From Anabas testudineus (Eukaryota; Chordata; Actinopteri; Anabantiformes; Anabantidae), in contig NC_046617.1 of assembly GCF_900324465.2 (NCBI RefSeq), positions 6,661,223 to 6,725,222 of the forward strand: a stretch of 64,000 bases of DNA. The letters are read 5' to 3'. The translations under genes were made by a program, and so were the position numbers. Each line of letters begins with the position of its first letter. The stretch's first letter is position 1. Positions 36,396-48,903 of this stretch are shown here, piece by piece. The notes under the pieces are model-generated. The model saw only the letters and a list, made by a program, of their open reading frames with translations. It did not search any database and was not told the DNA's origin.

Positions 36396-36563
36396 TTGCT
36401 TCTAGTAATGTTTTCTTTAATACCATATGTATTCATTTTTACTCTGACAGAAATAACTAAATGGGTTAGAATTTATTTTATTAGATTTTTGTGATGCATG
36501 TCAACAGTTTACACAGCAGCAGAAATGATAATAAAAATCTTAAGGTCGCTGTGGCTGCTCTGT

Positions 36564-38159
36564 TTATTCCCAGATGAACTTCAGAGACAGATCACCCAGT
36601 TTCTCCTGCAGCACTTTATCAACTCTTTCACTCTGAGCCACTGTAAAGATGTTCTTCCAGTCTCCAATCTGACCTGTAATAAAACAAAAGCAACAGCTGA
36701 TATCTGTTGAAGTTACAGCGTTTTTTCTATTACTACTTTTACTTATAAGTTATGAGTTACTTATACTACGTTACCTTTACGCATGAAGTTTCCTCTGAAC
36801 CTCTCTTTCGGCAAAAACTCGTAGTTTGCTTTTGAGTCTTTCTTCATGGTCTTGAATGTTGATTTTTCAACCACTTGTTCAATGGCCTCTTCACTGAGGT
36901 TTTTCCCTAAGAATCTGCAGATCTTAGTTACAGCCGTCTTCAGGTCCTAAAAGAGAAACAGAAAAGAACTTGACAAAGAATTGACTGGAGCATTTTTAAA
37001 TCAACAACCCAAGAAAAACCTCATCTTACCAAAATCATGTCCTCATAGGTCAGGAAGAGGATGTTGTACTGGTCTTTCTTTGAATGCCATTCCCTGATGT
37101 GGTCAAACCAAGATGATGCCAAAACTGTAGAATTATAAAAGATATCCCTTAATAAATAATTGTGTTATACTTGGATTTATATCAACAAGCTAAAGGCTAT
37201 GGTTCTGGATTTAATAGATGGATTGGTGCAGATTTTTGTACAGAAACATATGACTGGCTAAAGAGCCACAATGACGCTGACATTTGTTTTGTCAATTCAA
37301 GTTAATGATAAATGTTTGACAATTGGCTCAGTCCTTGGGTAAAACATTTAGTTAAATACTGAAAGACTGCAAGTTTGACATCCCTATCTGCCTCAGGCAC
37401 TATTAGTGGTACCAATAAAGAAGCATTTGAGACAGTAGAGAAAAGATTTCCAGAAGAATGATAAATTAAGGCATATTCTGTGGTCTAATATATTCATTCA
37501 GATGCAAAGCTGCAAGACACAGCATGAATACAACAAAAGACAGGTTGGGTATACATTATACTTCATGATAATACAATACTAGTATACAGTTTATTTACAA
37601 TTAAATAAGATGTTAAAATGTGGACTTTACAACGTGTAGACATCCAAACTGTATCAGTAATCCAGATTTAAAATCAAAACCTCTTTTTAAACTTTCAAAA
37701 ACTTAATCAGATGAATAGCATTTATCAGCACTGGGCTCTTATCATCATCATCATTCAGACTGTGGATCTCACCATTGCCCTTCAAATACTCCTCCAAAAA
37801 CCAGTCAAAGCTCTTGGGAGTCTCCATGTCTGTTAAGTCACCACTAAAGTGGTAATAGGAGACGATGTTGTCCTTAGGATTACGCATCACGTAGATGATC
37901 TAGCACAAAACAACAACAATCAGAGTTTAACCTCATACAATACATACAAGAGATGTGAGCAAAAGGCTCACAGTTCACAGGTGCAGAAGTTGGACTTCTG
38001 CACCTGAGAAATCTCTTAAGCCACCACTAATGTGGTAATAGGAGATTACCTAAGATTGTAAGATACGACGTAACCTTGTAAAATACATACCCCCCTCCAT
38101 TACCAATCTCTATGTAGGTATATACAATAAATAGAAACATACAGTATTTATTACAAACA

Positions 38160-38194
<35 letters not shown>

Positions 38195-38772
38195 CCTCTT
38201 GTCCTTCAGTACATATTCCTTAGTGTAATATTGGTAAGATATTAAAGATAGTTAAAAACTAATAAACCTAGTATAAATTCTTTGTCTTTCTTTTACTTTT
38301 CCTGGCAGAATTGGACTTTCATTGTGTACAAACCTTTGTCTTCTTGTCCTTCAGTCCTGGAGGCATGAGAGTTGGGATGAGATGAGAAGCAAAGAGCCGT
38401 GGAGATGGTCGCAAGGAATAGTCTTTTTGGCCCTCTGTGTACTCCAGCCATGGCATGTGATAATAGTTGTTTGGATATTCATTCAGACCTCCACTTAACT
38501 CACAGATGGAGATGATGATCTGCTGAGTCCATATAGTGCCTGTGAGGAGGAAAAATCTATTAGTGACTCTGTTCACAACCAGGACAGTAAAGAATCAAAA
38601 TACAAATATTGTCATAGTAGTTTCACTGACCTGACTTTGGATAAGTGACAAGAAATATGTCACTGTCTCGTATTTCAAAGCTCTGCAGTGAATCAATGTA
38701 CTCTGCAGTAACTTTTTCAATGAGAAAGTTGTAGTTTTTGTACCTGCAGAGATAGTCAGTGATCTGCTCCAT
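36564..38772 (-). CDS. SULT3-type cytosolic sulfotransferase, copy 4 of 10
   Basis: Exons are 38772-38631, 38539-38334, 37899-37773, 37124-37030, 36946-36775 and 36673-36564, giving 283 aa, intact. It starts [20 protein letters not shown]. Exon 2 has the variant [19 protein letters not shown], shared with copy 7 rather than with neighbours 2 and 3. Exon 5 ends with [13 protein letters not shown]. Exon 3 is the copy 2/3 type. Intron 3 (37125-37772) matches copies 2 and 3 but has lost several hundred bp. Intron 2 contains a stray exon-3-like relic and a 12-bp hairpin. A minus-strand AATAAA about 90 bp after the stop (near 36472) may end the mRNA. Confidence 0.9.
37978..38006. repeat. Perfect 12-bp hairpin in intron 2 of copy 4
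   Basis: CAGGTGCAGAAG, a 5-nt loop (TTGGA), then the exact reverse complement. Copies 2 and 3 have only a remnant of the first arm, so the second arm arose in this copy. Confidence 0.85.
38017..38056 (-). pseudogene. Stray SULT exon-3 relic in intron 2 of copy 4
   Basis: On the plus strand, CCACCACTAATGTGGTAATA and AGGAGATTACCTAAGATT parallel the real exon 3 (CACCACTAAAGTGGTAATAG, then GTCCTTAGGATTACG) with internal loss. It is a second, decayed fragment of exon 3 about 120 bp upstream of the functional one. Confidence 0.6.
38163..38192. repeat. (TA)n in intron 2 of copy 4
   Basis: A short TA tract in the same relative position as the long one in copy 2. Confidence 0.85.
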
Positions 38773-39358
38773 GTCAGCTCTGAATCACAGTCAAAAATGA
38801 GATAAGAGAATGGAGCAAAAGGCTCACAGTTCTCATGTGCAGAAGTTGGACTCTGAACGTTTTTTATGCATGTTAGGAACAGTTGACTCCTTCATGTAAA
38901 GACCTATGTTAAACATCCTGACATCCTGACAGCTGGGTGCTTACTGCCACCAACAGTAAGCTTTAAAGTAAATACTGTTTGTTTGTTTTTTAACTATGTC
39001 TTCTTCAGAGACTGAGATATATATATATATATATATGTATGTAAACACTACCTTTGAGTTGTGGTTCAACAGATGTTTTTAAAAAAAATAAGTAATGAAA
39101 CTGGACTGGACAAAAATTATGGCATCCCTAGAAATGAATGAACGTAATTTGACCATAGGAACAGATAACGAAAGAGCCCTAGAACAACTTCCAAAAAGAT
39201 TGGAGGTAAACTCAAAGGTTTGGGTACATCAGTGTCAGATCACACATCCGAGGAGGATATCACTGTTAAAAACAAATCATTAAAAAAAAAATAGAAAATG
39301 CAAATTGACAAGCCGCAAAACTTCTGGGAGAATATCCTTTTGACAGATGAGACAAACT

Positions 39359-40317
<959 letters not shown>

Positions 40318-41103
40318 TAAAATGGGCTGCCCAGTGTCAGAAAGCTTGGTCTTTGTCACAGATCATGGTCCTGCAACAGGGTAATAACCCAAAGTACAAC
40401 TAACAACACTCAAGAATGGCAAAGAACAAATCATTAGACTATTCTGAAGTGGCCCTCTATGAGTCCTGATCTAAATCATATTGAACATGTGTGGCAAGAG
40501 CTGAAACATGCAGTCTGGAGAAGGCAACCTTCAAAACTGAGACAGCTGGAGCAGTTTGCTTGTGAGGAGTAAACCAAAATACCTGTTGACAGGTGCAGAA
40601 GTCTCATTGAGAGTTCCACAAATCTCTTGCTTACCAGTGAATGGCTCAAAAGGTTGTGCATTAAAATATTAAGTTAAGGCTGCCATCATTTTTGTCCAGG
40701 CCAGTTATTTTTCAGGAAAACCTTTTATGCTTTTTACTTTTGTCAGTTTCAAGTTATTTCAGTGACCTTTAAGAGTGTTTCTTTCTTTAACGCCAGGTTA
40801 CCAACAATTTTGTCCACGTCTGTTTATATACATGATGTCTGGTTCTTATTAAAACTCTAAGAGGAAGAGACTGAAAGAAGTCTAAATGGCTTATTTGTTG
40901 ACAACTGATGATCAAAAAACATGTAACTCCTGATCTATTTATTGATTTTATTTTTTGGTGACACTACCCTGTTCTTCTGGTTTCAAAAATACAAACTTCC
41001 TACATCCTAAAAAAATTTCCATCTAGGATTAATAAAGTTTTTTAAATCTTGAATCTTCTAAATAATAATTAGATCTATGTGAAAAACTCTGTTTCAGAAA
41101 GAA

Positions 41104-41285
41104 AGTCTCCATATTAATCCTGTTCTTGTGAGAAATTTTTTCTATTGTCTTTCTTACTTCACCTCTAGATGAACAAAATTAAAATGTGGAGTCAACTCCA
41201 GTGACATGACAACATCCTTGACCACATAGAAACCCAAATAAATGAATTTTGACTCTCATTAACAACAATACATTGGCCATTTGCT
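41104..41285 (+). pseudogene. Decayed eif3d 3' end, second relic
   Basis: Nearly the same sequence as the relic before copy 4 (TCTCCATATTAATCCTG; TAGATGAACAAAATTAAAAT; CATTGGCCATTTGC) and the same position relative to the next sulfotransferase. It was copied as part of the array unit. Confidence 0.8.
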
Positions 41286-41448
41286 TCTAGTAATGTTTTC
41301 TTTAATACCATATGTATTCATTTTTACTCTGACAGAAATAACTAAATGGGTTAGAATTTATTTTATTAGATTTTTGTGATGCATGTCAACAGTTTACACA
41401 GCAGCAGAAATGATAATAAAAATCTTAAGGTCGCTGTGGCTGCTCTGT

Positions 41449-43326
41449 TTATTCCCAGATGAACTTCAGAGACAGATCACCCAGTTTCTCCTGCAGCACT
41501 TTATCAACTCTTTCACTCTGAGCCACTGTAAAGATGTTCTTCCAGTCTCCAATCTGACCTGTAAAAACACAAAAGCTACAGCTAAAATCTGTTAAAGGTA
41601 CAGCTTTATTACTACTTTTTTTTAAGTTACTTATATTACATTACCTTTGCGCATGAAGTTTCCACTGAACCTCTCTTTTCGCATAAACTCGTAATTTGCT
41701 TTTGAGTCTTTCTTCATGGTCTTGAATGTTGATTTTTCAACCACTTGTTCAATGGCCTCTTCACTGAGGTTTTTCCCTAAGAAACTGCAGATCTTAGTCA
41801 CAGCCGCCTTCAGGTCCTAAAAGAGAAACAGAAAAGAACTTGACAAAGAATTGACTGGAGCATTTTTAAATCAACAACCCAAGAAAAACCTCATCTTACC
41901 AAAATCATGTCCTCATAGGTCAGGAAGAGGATGTTGTACTGGTCTTTCTTTGAATGCCATTCCCTGATGTGGTCAAACCAGGAAGATGATGGAACTGTAG
42001 AATTATAAAATTCATTCTGTAATATAATATTTTCTTAAATTTGTATTTGTATCAATAGTCAATAATATCCAAATACAAGCATGAACTAGTCCAATCCTAT
42101 TTTATGTGCTTACCATGTGTATTTTTTATTTGTTTGTTTGTTTGTTTGTCAAATCCTTATGTGTAACTGGCTATCTCTTAAGTAAATGTAGTGGAATATG
42201 AGAACAAAATATTCCTCTGAAACATAATATAGTAAACAAATAATAAGTTCCTAGTAAAAATTGAAAATATTAAAATAGTACATTTTCTGACTAAATCAAT
42301 GTTTCATCAATGTCAAACAATCTAGATTTAAAATCAAAACCTCTTGGTCATCATCATCATTCAGACTGTGGATCTCACCATTGCCCTTCAAATACTCCTC
42401 CAAAAACCAGTCAAAGCTCTTGGGAGTCTCCAGGTCTGTTAAGTCACCACTAAAGTGGTAATAGGAGACGATGTTGTCCTTAGGATTACGCATCACGTAG
42501 ATGATCTAACACAAAACAACAACAGTCAAAGCCTTACTTTTTAAGATACATACTCTCCTCCATAACCAGTCTCTATGTAGGTATATACAATAAGTAGATA
42601 TATACAGTATTTATTACTAAAATAATTCTTAGTAATAATTTTTTCTGGCAGAATTGGTCTTCTATGAAATACAGACTTTTGTCTTTTTGTCCTTCAGTTC
42701 TGTGTTAATATACATTATCTTTTACAAAGAAAAATGTTATATATATTCATACATACAAAATAACATACATAGTACCCAGTGTAATATTGGTAAGATATTA
42801 AAAAGTTAAAAACTAATAAACCTAGTATAAATTCTTTGTTTTTCTTTTACTTTTCCTGGCAGAATTGGACTTTCATTGTGTACAAACCTTTGCCTTCTTG
42901 TCCTTCAGTCCTGGAGGCATGAGAGCTGGGGGGAGATGAGAGACAAAGAGCCGTGGAGATGGTCGCAAGGAATAGTCTTCACTGCCCTCCCTGTACTCCA
43001 GCCATGGCATGTGATAATAGTTGTTTGCATATTCATTCAGACCTCCACCTAACTCACAGATGGAGATGATGATCTGCTGAGTCCATATAGTGCCTGTGAG
43101 GAGGAAAAATCTATTAGTGACTCTGTTCACAACCAGAACAGTAAAGTATCAAAATACAAATATTGTCATAGTAGTTTCACTGACCTGACTTTGGATAAGT
43201 GACAAGGAATATGTCACTGTCTCGTATTTCAAAGCTCTGCAGTGAATCAATGTACTCTGCAGTAACTATCTTGCTGGGAAAGTTGTAGTCTTTGTACCTG
43301 CAGAAATATTCAGTGATCTTCTCCAT
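41449..43326 (-). CDS. SULT3-type cytosolic sulfotransferase, copy 5 of 10
   Basis: Exons are 43326-43185, 43093-42888, 42505-42379, 41994-41900, 41816-41645 and 41558-41449, giving 283 aa, intact. It starts [19 protein letters not shown]. Exon 2 is distinctive ([30 protein letters not shown]). Exon 3 has [10 protein letters not shown], shared with copy 8. Exon 4 begins VPSSSWFDH, as in copies 6, 7 and 9. Exon 5 carries DLKAAV and [10 protein letters not shown]. It thus stands between the copy 2-4 group and the later copies. Intron 3 is short (384 bp) compared with about 0.9-1.0 kb in copies 2 and 3. Confidence 0.9.
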
Positions 43327-44728
43327 GTCAGCTCTGAATCACAGACAAACAGAAAATAGGAGCATTCTGTAAAATAGGATCTACTGATTCAGCAGCTGGA
43401 CTTTGTTATGTTTGTTTTATCCATATTAAGAATTGTAGGCGTCTTTATGTATAAACCTCTATTAAAAAATCAGCTTGGTGCACACTGCCACCAACAGTAA
43501 GAAACAAGAATTGTTTCATATCATACATTGTATCTTCACAGACTGACATAAGCATAAAGAATACCATGTATGTGACGGCTGTTGATAAATGAAAATACAT
43601 ATAAATGTTCAAAAATCTGCAAACCAGGACTGCATGGGTTTAAATGGAAGAACAAGTAATACTGCTTTTTTTCACACGTATTTGATTTTAGCTAAATGGA
43701 TTAGTTGCAAAGAGCAAAATAATCACGAGGGCCATTTCTAAAGCACAACCACTCCTGAAGCCAGCCTGCTTGATATCAAGAGATCAGAAAATGTAATATT
43801 TGGTTGAAGACTGTTCAAGTGTTTTGCCCAGAAACAGAGTTAAAAGAGAGAAATCTACATTTTTCACAAGGGTTTTTAAACAGTGTATGTTTAAACATGT
43901 TGGGGAAGGTAGGAGGGCTTGAGAGGAGGAGAGGAGTGGCTCCTGCGGCTCTGCTCTCCAGCCACTTCCTGATGCCCACATTTGGACTTCCTCATTGTCC
44001 ACTCTCCTCTGCCCTGATAACAAACTAATTCCACCTGTGTTCACCTTTCCTTTAAAGCTCCCCTCAGTGCTTTGTTTGTTACCAGGTTGTTGTACATGAA
44101 CTCTTACACTCTGTCTTAGTTAACCTGCATTATGCAGTGATTTTCTGTTTGGTACTTTGCACTAAGCAGCAAACTTAAACATTTTTGTTTATTCTGCCAA
44201 TAATCTACTATGTACTAAATGAAAATGTATTTACTACCCTTATGCAGTGTAGTGCATTGTTCAAGTAAATTTCACCAGATCTTGTCATGTCTTAAAAGGG
44301 TTAACGCAAGCTGTTTCTTGAGAGCCTAAACCGTGCTTCAAAGGATTTCAAAGTCTTGCTTAAGGACAACCATGATCGCATTGTTCCACTTTAATCAAGG
44401 TTACTGGTCCCAATGGAGGGGGTTTTTGGTTTACATCAGATTTTCTCTAGATGAAAAAGACTAAAATGTGGAGACGGCTCTAGTGATCAAATATCAACAC
44501 CTCGACCACGTAGAAACCCAAATAAATGAATTTTGACTCATTAAAGACAATACCTTGGTCATTTGCTGTTAATACGTATTTAATATTTAATATGTATTAA
44601 TCTTTACTCTGACAGAAATAACCAAATACGTCAGAAATTATTTTAATAGATTTTTGTGATGCATGTCAACAGTTTACACAGCAGCAGATATAATAATAAA
44701 AATCTTAAGGTCGCTGTGGCTGCTTGGT
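43327..44728. other. Spacer between copies 5 and 6
   Basis: No host gene. The region 43540-44530 is closely matched by the spacer between copies 8 and 9 (54020-55690), which has about 0.7 kb of extra sequence in the middle. It ends with an eif3d relic. A stretch near 43795-43930 also recurs inside intron 3 of copy 6. Confidence 0.65.
44440..44565 (+). pseudogene. Decayed eif3d 3' end, third relic
   Basis: TTTCTCTAG followed by ATGAAAAAGACTAAAATGTG, GGCTCTAGTGATCAAAT, AGAAACCCAAATAAATGAAT and ACCTTGGTCAT parallels the last eif3d exon and 3'UTR. It keeps the ATGAA-AGACTAAA arrangement of the real last exon better than the earlier relics. Confidence 0.75.
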
Positions 44729-47700
44729 TTATTCCCAGATGAACTTCAGAGACAGATCACCCAGTTTCTCCTGCAGCACTTTATCAATTCTTTCACTCTG
44801 AGCCACTGTAAAGATGTTCTTCCAGTCTCCAATCTGACCTGTAATAAAACCAAAGCTACAGCTGATATCTGGTCACATATATCTATAACAAGTACATCAG
44901 TTATATTACATACATACCTTTCCGCAGGAATTTTCCACTGAACCTCTCTTCTGGTATAAACTCATAGTTTGCTTTTGAGTCTTTCTTCATGGTCTTGAAT
45001 GTTGATTTTTCAACCACTTGTTCAATGGCCTCTTCTCTGAGGTTTTTTCCTAAGAATCTGCAGATCTTAGTCACAGCCGTCTTCAGGTCCTAAAGGAGAA
45101 AAAGAGAACCAACAAAGAAAAGAACTTGACAAAGAATTGACTGAAGTATTTTTAAATCATCTACCCAAGAAAAACCTCATCTTACCAAAATCATGTCCTC
45201 GTATGTCAGGAAGAGGATGTTGTACTGGTCTTTCTTTAAATGCCATTCCCTGATGTGGTCAAACCAGGAAGATGATGGAACTGTATAATTGTAAAACGTG
45301 TGAGATAAACAACAGTTGATTGTAGCAAAAGTCAATTTGCGAGTTTTATGACACTTAACATGGAATTTAACGCAGTTTGGTCCCATGCCAGATTACTTGA
45401 TTGCCCCACCCACAGTGGCAAGAAAAAGTATGGGCACCCTTTGGGATTACGTGGAATTTTGCACGAATGCAAAATATTCTGTGGACGGATGAAAATTTTG
45501 TTGTTTGGAAAAAACACACAACACTATGTGTGGAGGAAAAAAAAGGCACAGCACACCAACATCAAAACCTCATCCCCACTGTAAAACATGGCAGAGGGAG
45601 CATCATGGTTTGGGGCTGCTTTGCTGCCTCAGGGCCTGGACGGATTGTTGTCATTGATGAAAAAGTTAATTCCAGAGTTTATCAAGACATTTTGCAGGAA
45701 AACGTAAGACCATCTGTCTGCCAACTGAAGCTCCACAGAGGATGGGTGATCCAACAGGACAGTGACCCAAAGCATACAAGTAATTCAACAAAAGAATAGC
45801 TTCAACAGAACAAAATAATGATTCTGGAGTGGCCCAGTCAGAGTCCTGACCTCAACCCGATTGAAATGCTGTGGCATGAGCTTAACAGAGCCATTCACAC
45901 AAGACATCCCAAGAATATTGCTACTCTGAAACAGTTTTGTGAAGAGGAGTGGTCCAAAATTACTCCAGATCGTTGTGCAGGTCTGATCTGCACCTACAGG
46001 AAACGTTTGGTTTAGTTTATTGCTGCCAAAGGAGGGTCAACCAGTTATTAAGTCCAAGTGTTTTCGCCAGAAACAGTGTTAAGAGAGAGAAGTCTTCATT
46101 TTTCACAAGGGTTTTTAAACAGTGTATGTTTAAACATGTTGGGGAAGGTAGGAGGGCTTGAGAGGAGGAGAGGGGATGTGTCGTTTTCAGTCCGAGTGGA
46201 AAATTAAGAAAGTTATATGGTTAACTGATTATATGCAACCAGTTATTAAGTCCAAAGGTTCACATACTTTTTCCACCCTGCACTGTGGACGTTTACATGA
46301 CGTTTTTCAGGAGACTGTGTTTTTGTATTGTTGTGAGTTAGATGAAGATTGGAGCACATTTTATGACAAATTAATGTGTCTTGCCACTGTAAATGTACAA
46401 TCGCGAGGAAAGCTGCAGACTTTTAAACTTTACTAACTTGTTTTTTGACACAGGTTGGCAAATGATTTCTATGTAGCCCCCTATGGGTCACAGCAGTGAA
46501 ATTTCATGCAGAAGAAACCTGCTGACTGTAGCCACACATCTGTGCTCCAGTTGTAATTATTGTGACAGTAATTGCTCAGTGTGAATGAACACTATATGAA
46601 CCACATTATATGAAAGTGGGTTCAAAAAAACATACACAGCCACATAGATTTCAAATCCAGAAAGGGGATTAATAAAGGAATAGTTCTGAAGCCTAAACTA
46701 ATAAATTAGATCAAATTACAGATATAAATATGAATTCATCATTTACACATTGATGGGATCATTCCTTCTACAGAGCTGAAAACAATCTGGGTTTAAAATT
46801 AAAAATCTTTGTAATCTTTCTAATCCTTTCACTCATCAGACAGATGTCATATGAAATTGGATGACCATGAACTCTGATTATCATCATCATCACTCAGACT
46901 GTGGAGCTCACCGTTACCCTTCACAAACTGCTCCAAAAGCCATTCAAAGCTCTTGGGAGTCTCCAGGTCAGCAAAGGTACTGCTGAAGTGGTAATAGGAG
47001 ACAATGTTGTCCTTAGGATTGCGCATCACATAGATGATCTAGCACAAAACAACAATCAGATAGTTCATACTAGTCTCTCCTCTTTTACAAATGTCATTCA
47101 AATACTTCATAACCTTATATCGTCTGTGTTTTTGCTCAGGGATAAACAATGTATGGAAGCCAATTCTTGCCAGAAAAACATTTATGATTTCCAATATCCA
47201 TCTTTTTACTAAATAAAAATATAGGTGCAATATAAAGCCCAGTAGATTTGTGAAAAATACATTCATTCACATACATTGCCCAGCTAAATATTTAATACCT
47301 TATTGGCAGTAGGATACTGAATAAACCCAGTACAGATTATGTATATATTTTAATGCATATACATTGTGTAAATATTGTATATACTGTATATAGTTTTCTC
47401 TCTCTCTCTCTGTCTCTTTCTGCTTTTCCTGGCAGAAATAGGCTTCCATAAAATACAGACTTATAAACTAACAAATCTAGTATAAATTCTTTGTCTTTCT
47501 TTAACTTTTCCTAGCAGAATTGGACTTTCCATCTGTACAGACCTTTGCCTTCTTGTCCTTCAGTTCTGGAGGCATGAGAGCTGGGGTGAGGTGAGAAGAA
47601 AAGAGCCGTGGAGATCGTCGCAAAGAATAATCTTCACGACCCTCTGTATATTCTAACCACGGCATCTGCTTCAAATTGTTTGAATATTCATTCAGACCCC

Positions 47701-47982
47701 CACCTAAGTCACAGATGGAGATGATGATCTGCTGAGTCCATATAGTGCCTGAAGAGGAGGACAAATCTATGAGTGACTCTGTTCACAACCAGGACAGTAA
47801 AGTATCAAAATACAAATAGTGTCATAGTAGTTTCACTGACCTGACTTTGGATAAGTGACAAGAAATATGTCACTGTCTCGTATTTCAAAGCTCTGCAGTG
47901 AATCGATGTATTCAGCAGTTGTTATATTTTTAACAAAATTGAAGTTTTTATACCTGCACATATAGTCATTGATCTGCTCCAT
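44729..47982 (-). CDS. SULT3-type cytosolic sulfotransferase, copy 6 of 10
   Basis: Exons are 47982-47841, 47748-47543, 47038-46912, 45280-45186, 45089-44918 and 44838-44729, giving 283 aa, intact. It starts [19 protein letters not shown], which marks the copy 6/7/9 group. Exon 3 reads [20 protein letters not shown]. Exon 5 ends [12 protein letters not shown] and has [10 protein letters not shown]. Exon 2 contains [19 protein letters not shown] and MPPELKDKK. Intron 3 (45281-46911) is enlarged by a Tc1-like insertion that is absent from the matching introns of copies 7 and 9. Confidence 0.9.
45410..46391 (+). mobile_element. Tc1-like DNA transposon in intron 3 of copy 6, inactive
   Basis: The ends are CAGTGGCAAGAAAAAGTATG at 45411 and TTGCCACTG at about 46390, followed by TA. 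Comparison with the empty site in copies 7 and 9 (GATTGCTCCACC next to TAAATGTACAATC) fixes the limits. The transposase C-terminal two thirds is visible: [11 protein letters not shown], then [27 protein letters not shown] and [15 protein letters not shown], which supply the D, D and E positions. A TAG at 45797-45799 interrupts the frame, and the N-terminal DNA-binding part is deleted. A further ~190-bp segment (46056-46246) sits inside, flanked by a repeated AACCAGTTATTAAGTCCAA. Confidence 0.85.
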
Positions 47983-48204
47983 GTCAGTTCTGAGTGCCAC
48001 TTAAAACTTTAACTTTGCTATAAAAATATTTGCGTCAGGACAATGGAGTAAAATCTCACAGCTCTCAGGCGTCGTAGTTTGACTTTGAACTTTGCTTCAC
48101 GCATGCGGACTTGAACTTTGCTTTATGAATGTTGACTTTGTCGTGTAATAGACTGAAATCCTGACTGCTGGGTACACACTACCAAAATGAAACAGAATAC
48201 AATG

Positions 48205-48430
48205 TTATCTCACACCTTAATTCGTTTTCTTTTGTCCGAATCATTTGAGGAGTTTGTGAACTTGTAGTAATTTCCTCTTGGTTCGTTTTCGTTTCTCACA
48301 CAGAAAAATCAGAGTGAACCAGAACACGTCACTTTAAACTACGTGAGAACGTCCTCACCGCACCAAGAGGGAAAACGAACTTGAGTTCCATTTAATCCAA
48401 CTAAAGCCTGTAGGTGTGAAAGCACCCTTA
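48205..48430. mobile_element. Small non-autonomous DNA-transposon-like repeat
   Basis: It begins near TTATCTCACACCTTAATTCG and ends TAGGTGTGAAAGCACCCTTA, with internal inverted similarity (CTCTTGGTTCGTTTTC against GAAAACGAAC). Longer versions occur at the same place upstream of copies 7 (51350-51762) and 9 (58410-58872). The family is not known to me. Confidence 0.45.
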
Positions 48431-48699
48431 AAGACCATATCTTCAGAGGTTTAGATTAGCATAAAGTATACAACACATATAGAGATAGCTGTTGATAAAC
48501 AAAGAAAAATATGAACAAACAAAAATGATGGCTAAAAAGCAAAAATGAACCTTAACTACAAATTTAATGGAAGAAGAAAAGGTTAACACAGCTGAAAACT
48601 GCTGTGCTGCAGAAAGAAGCAACAAAATTACCCTACTTTAGAATAGTTGAGGATCAGGAGCATCAGCAAATGGGGGTTTAATAAGAGAGTCAAAATGCC

Positions 48700-48765
48700 T
48701 AGATTTGTTTTTTCATTTTGACTTTCAGTAAAGACAATACATTGACTAACTGCTTTTAGAGTTGT
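48700..48765 (+). pseudogene. Short remnant of eif3d 3'UTR
   Basis: TTTGACTTTCAGTAAAGACA and ATACATTGACTAACTGC match the polyadenylation region of eif3d (GACTTTCAATAAAGAAATCA, then CATTGGCCAAGAGAC). Only the 3'UTR part is left. Equivalent remnants are at 52035-52095 and 59110-59165. Confidence 0.6.
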
Positions 48766-48903
48766 CTGTGTGCTAATTAGTTCAAAGTACAGAAGTCACA
48801 AAATGGGTTAGAAAACATTTTAATGAGTGTTTGATGCATGTCAACAGTTTACACAGCAGCAGGAGTGATAATAAAAATCTTAAGGTCGCTGTGGCTGCTT
48901 GGT

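Larger units (their letters stand above)
34286..36563. other. Spacer between copies 3 and 4
   Basis: No host gene. It is built of a truncated LINE with a restriction-like endonuclease (34590-35750), an internally deleted Tc1-like remnant (35785-35960) and a decayed eif3d 3' end (36215-36395). Confidence 0.7.
47983..48903. other. Spacer between copies 6 and 7
   Basis: No host gene. It holds a promoter-proximal motif and repeat (about 48095-48145), a small inverted-repeat element (48205-48430) and a degraded piece of eif3d 3'UTR (48700-48765). Confidence 0.6.

Noticed and set aside
46901-47212. Plus-strand frames opposite SULT exon 3 (also at 50110 and 57248), and plus-strand frames over exon 6 of several copies
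   Set aside because: They are antisense shadows of conserved exons that recur only because the genes are duplicated.
48095-48120. CACGCATGCGG as a firm aryl-hydrocarbon-receptor element
   Set aside because: Only the GCGTG core is present and the preceding bases do not fit the usual consensus. It is kept only as a tentative shared promoter motif.
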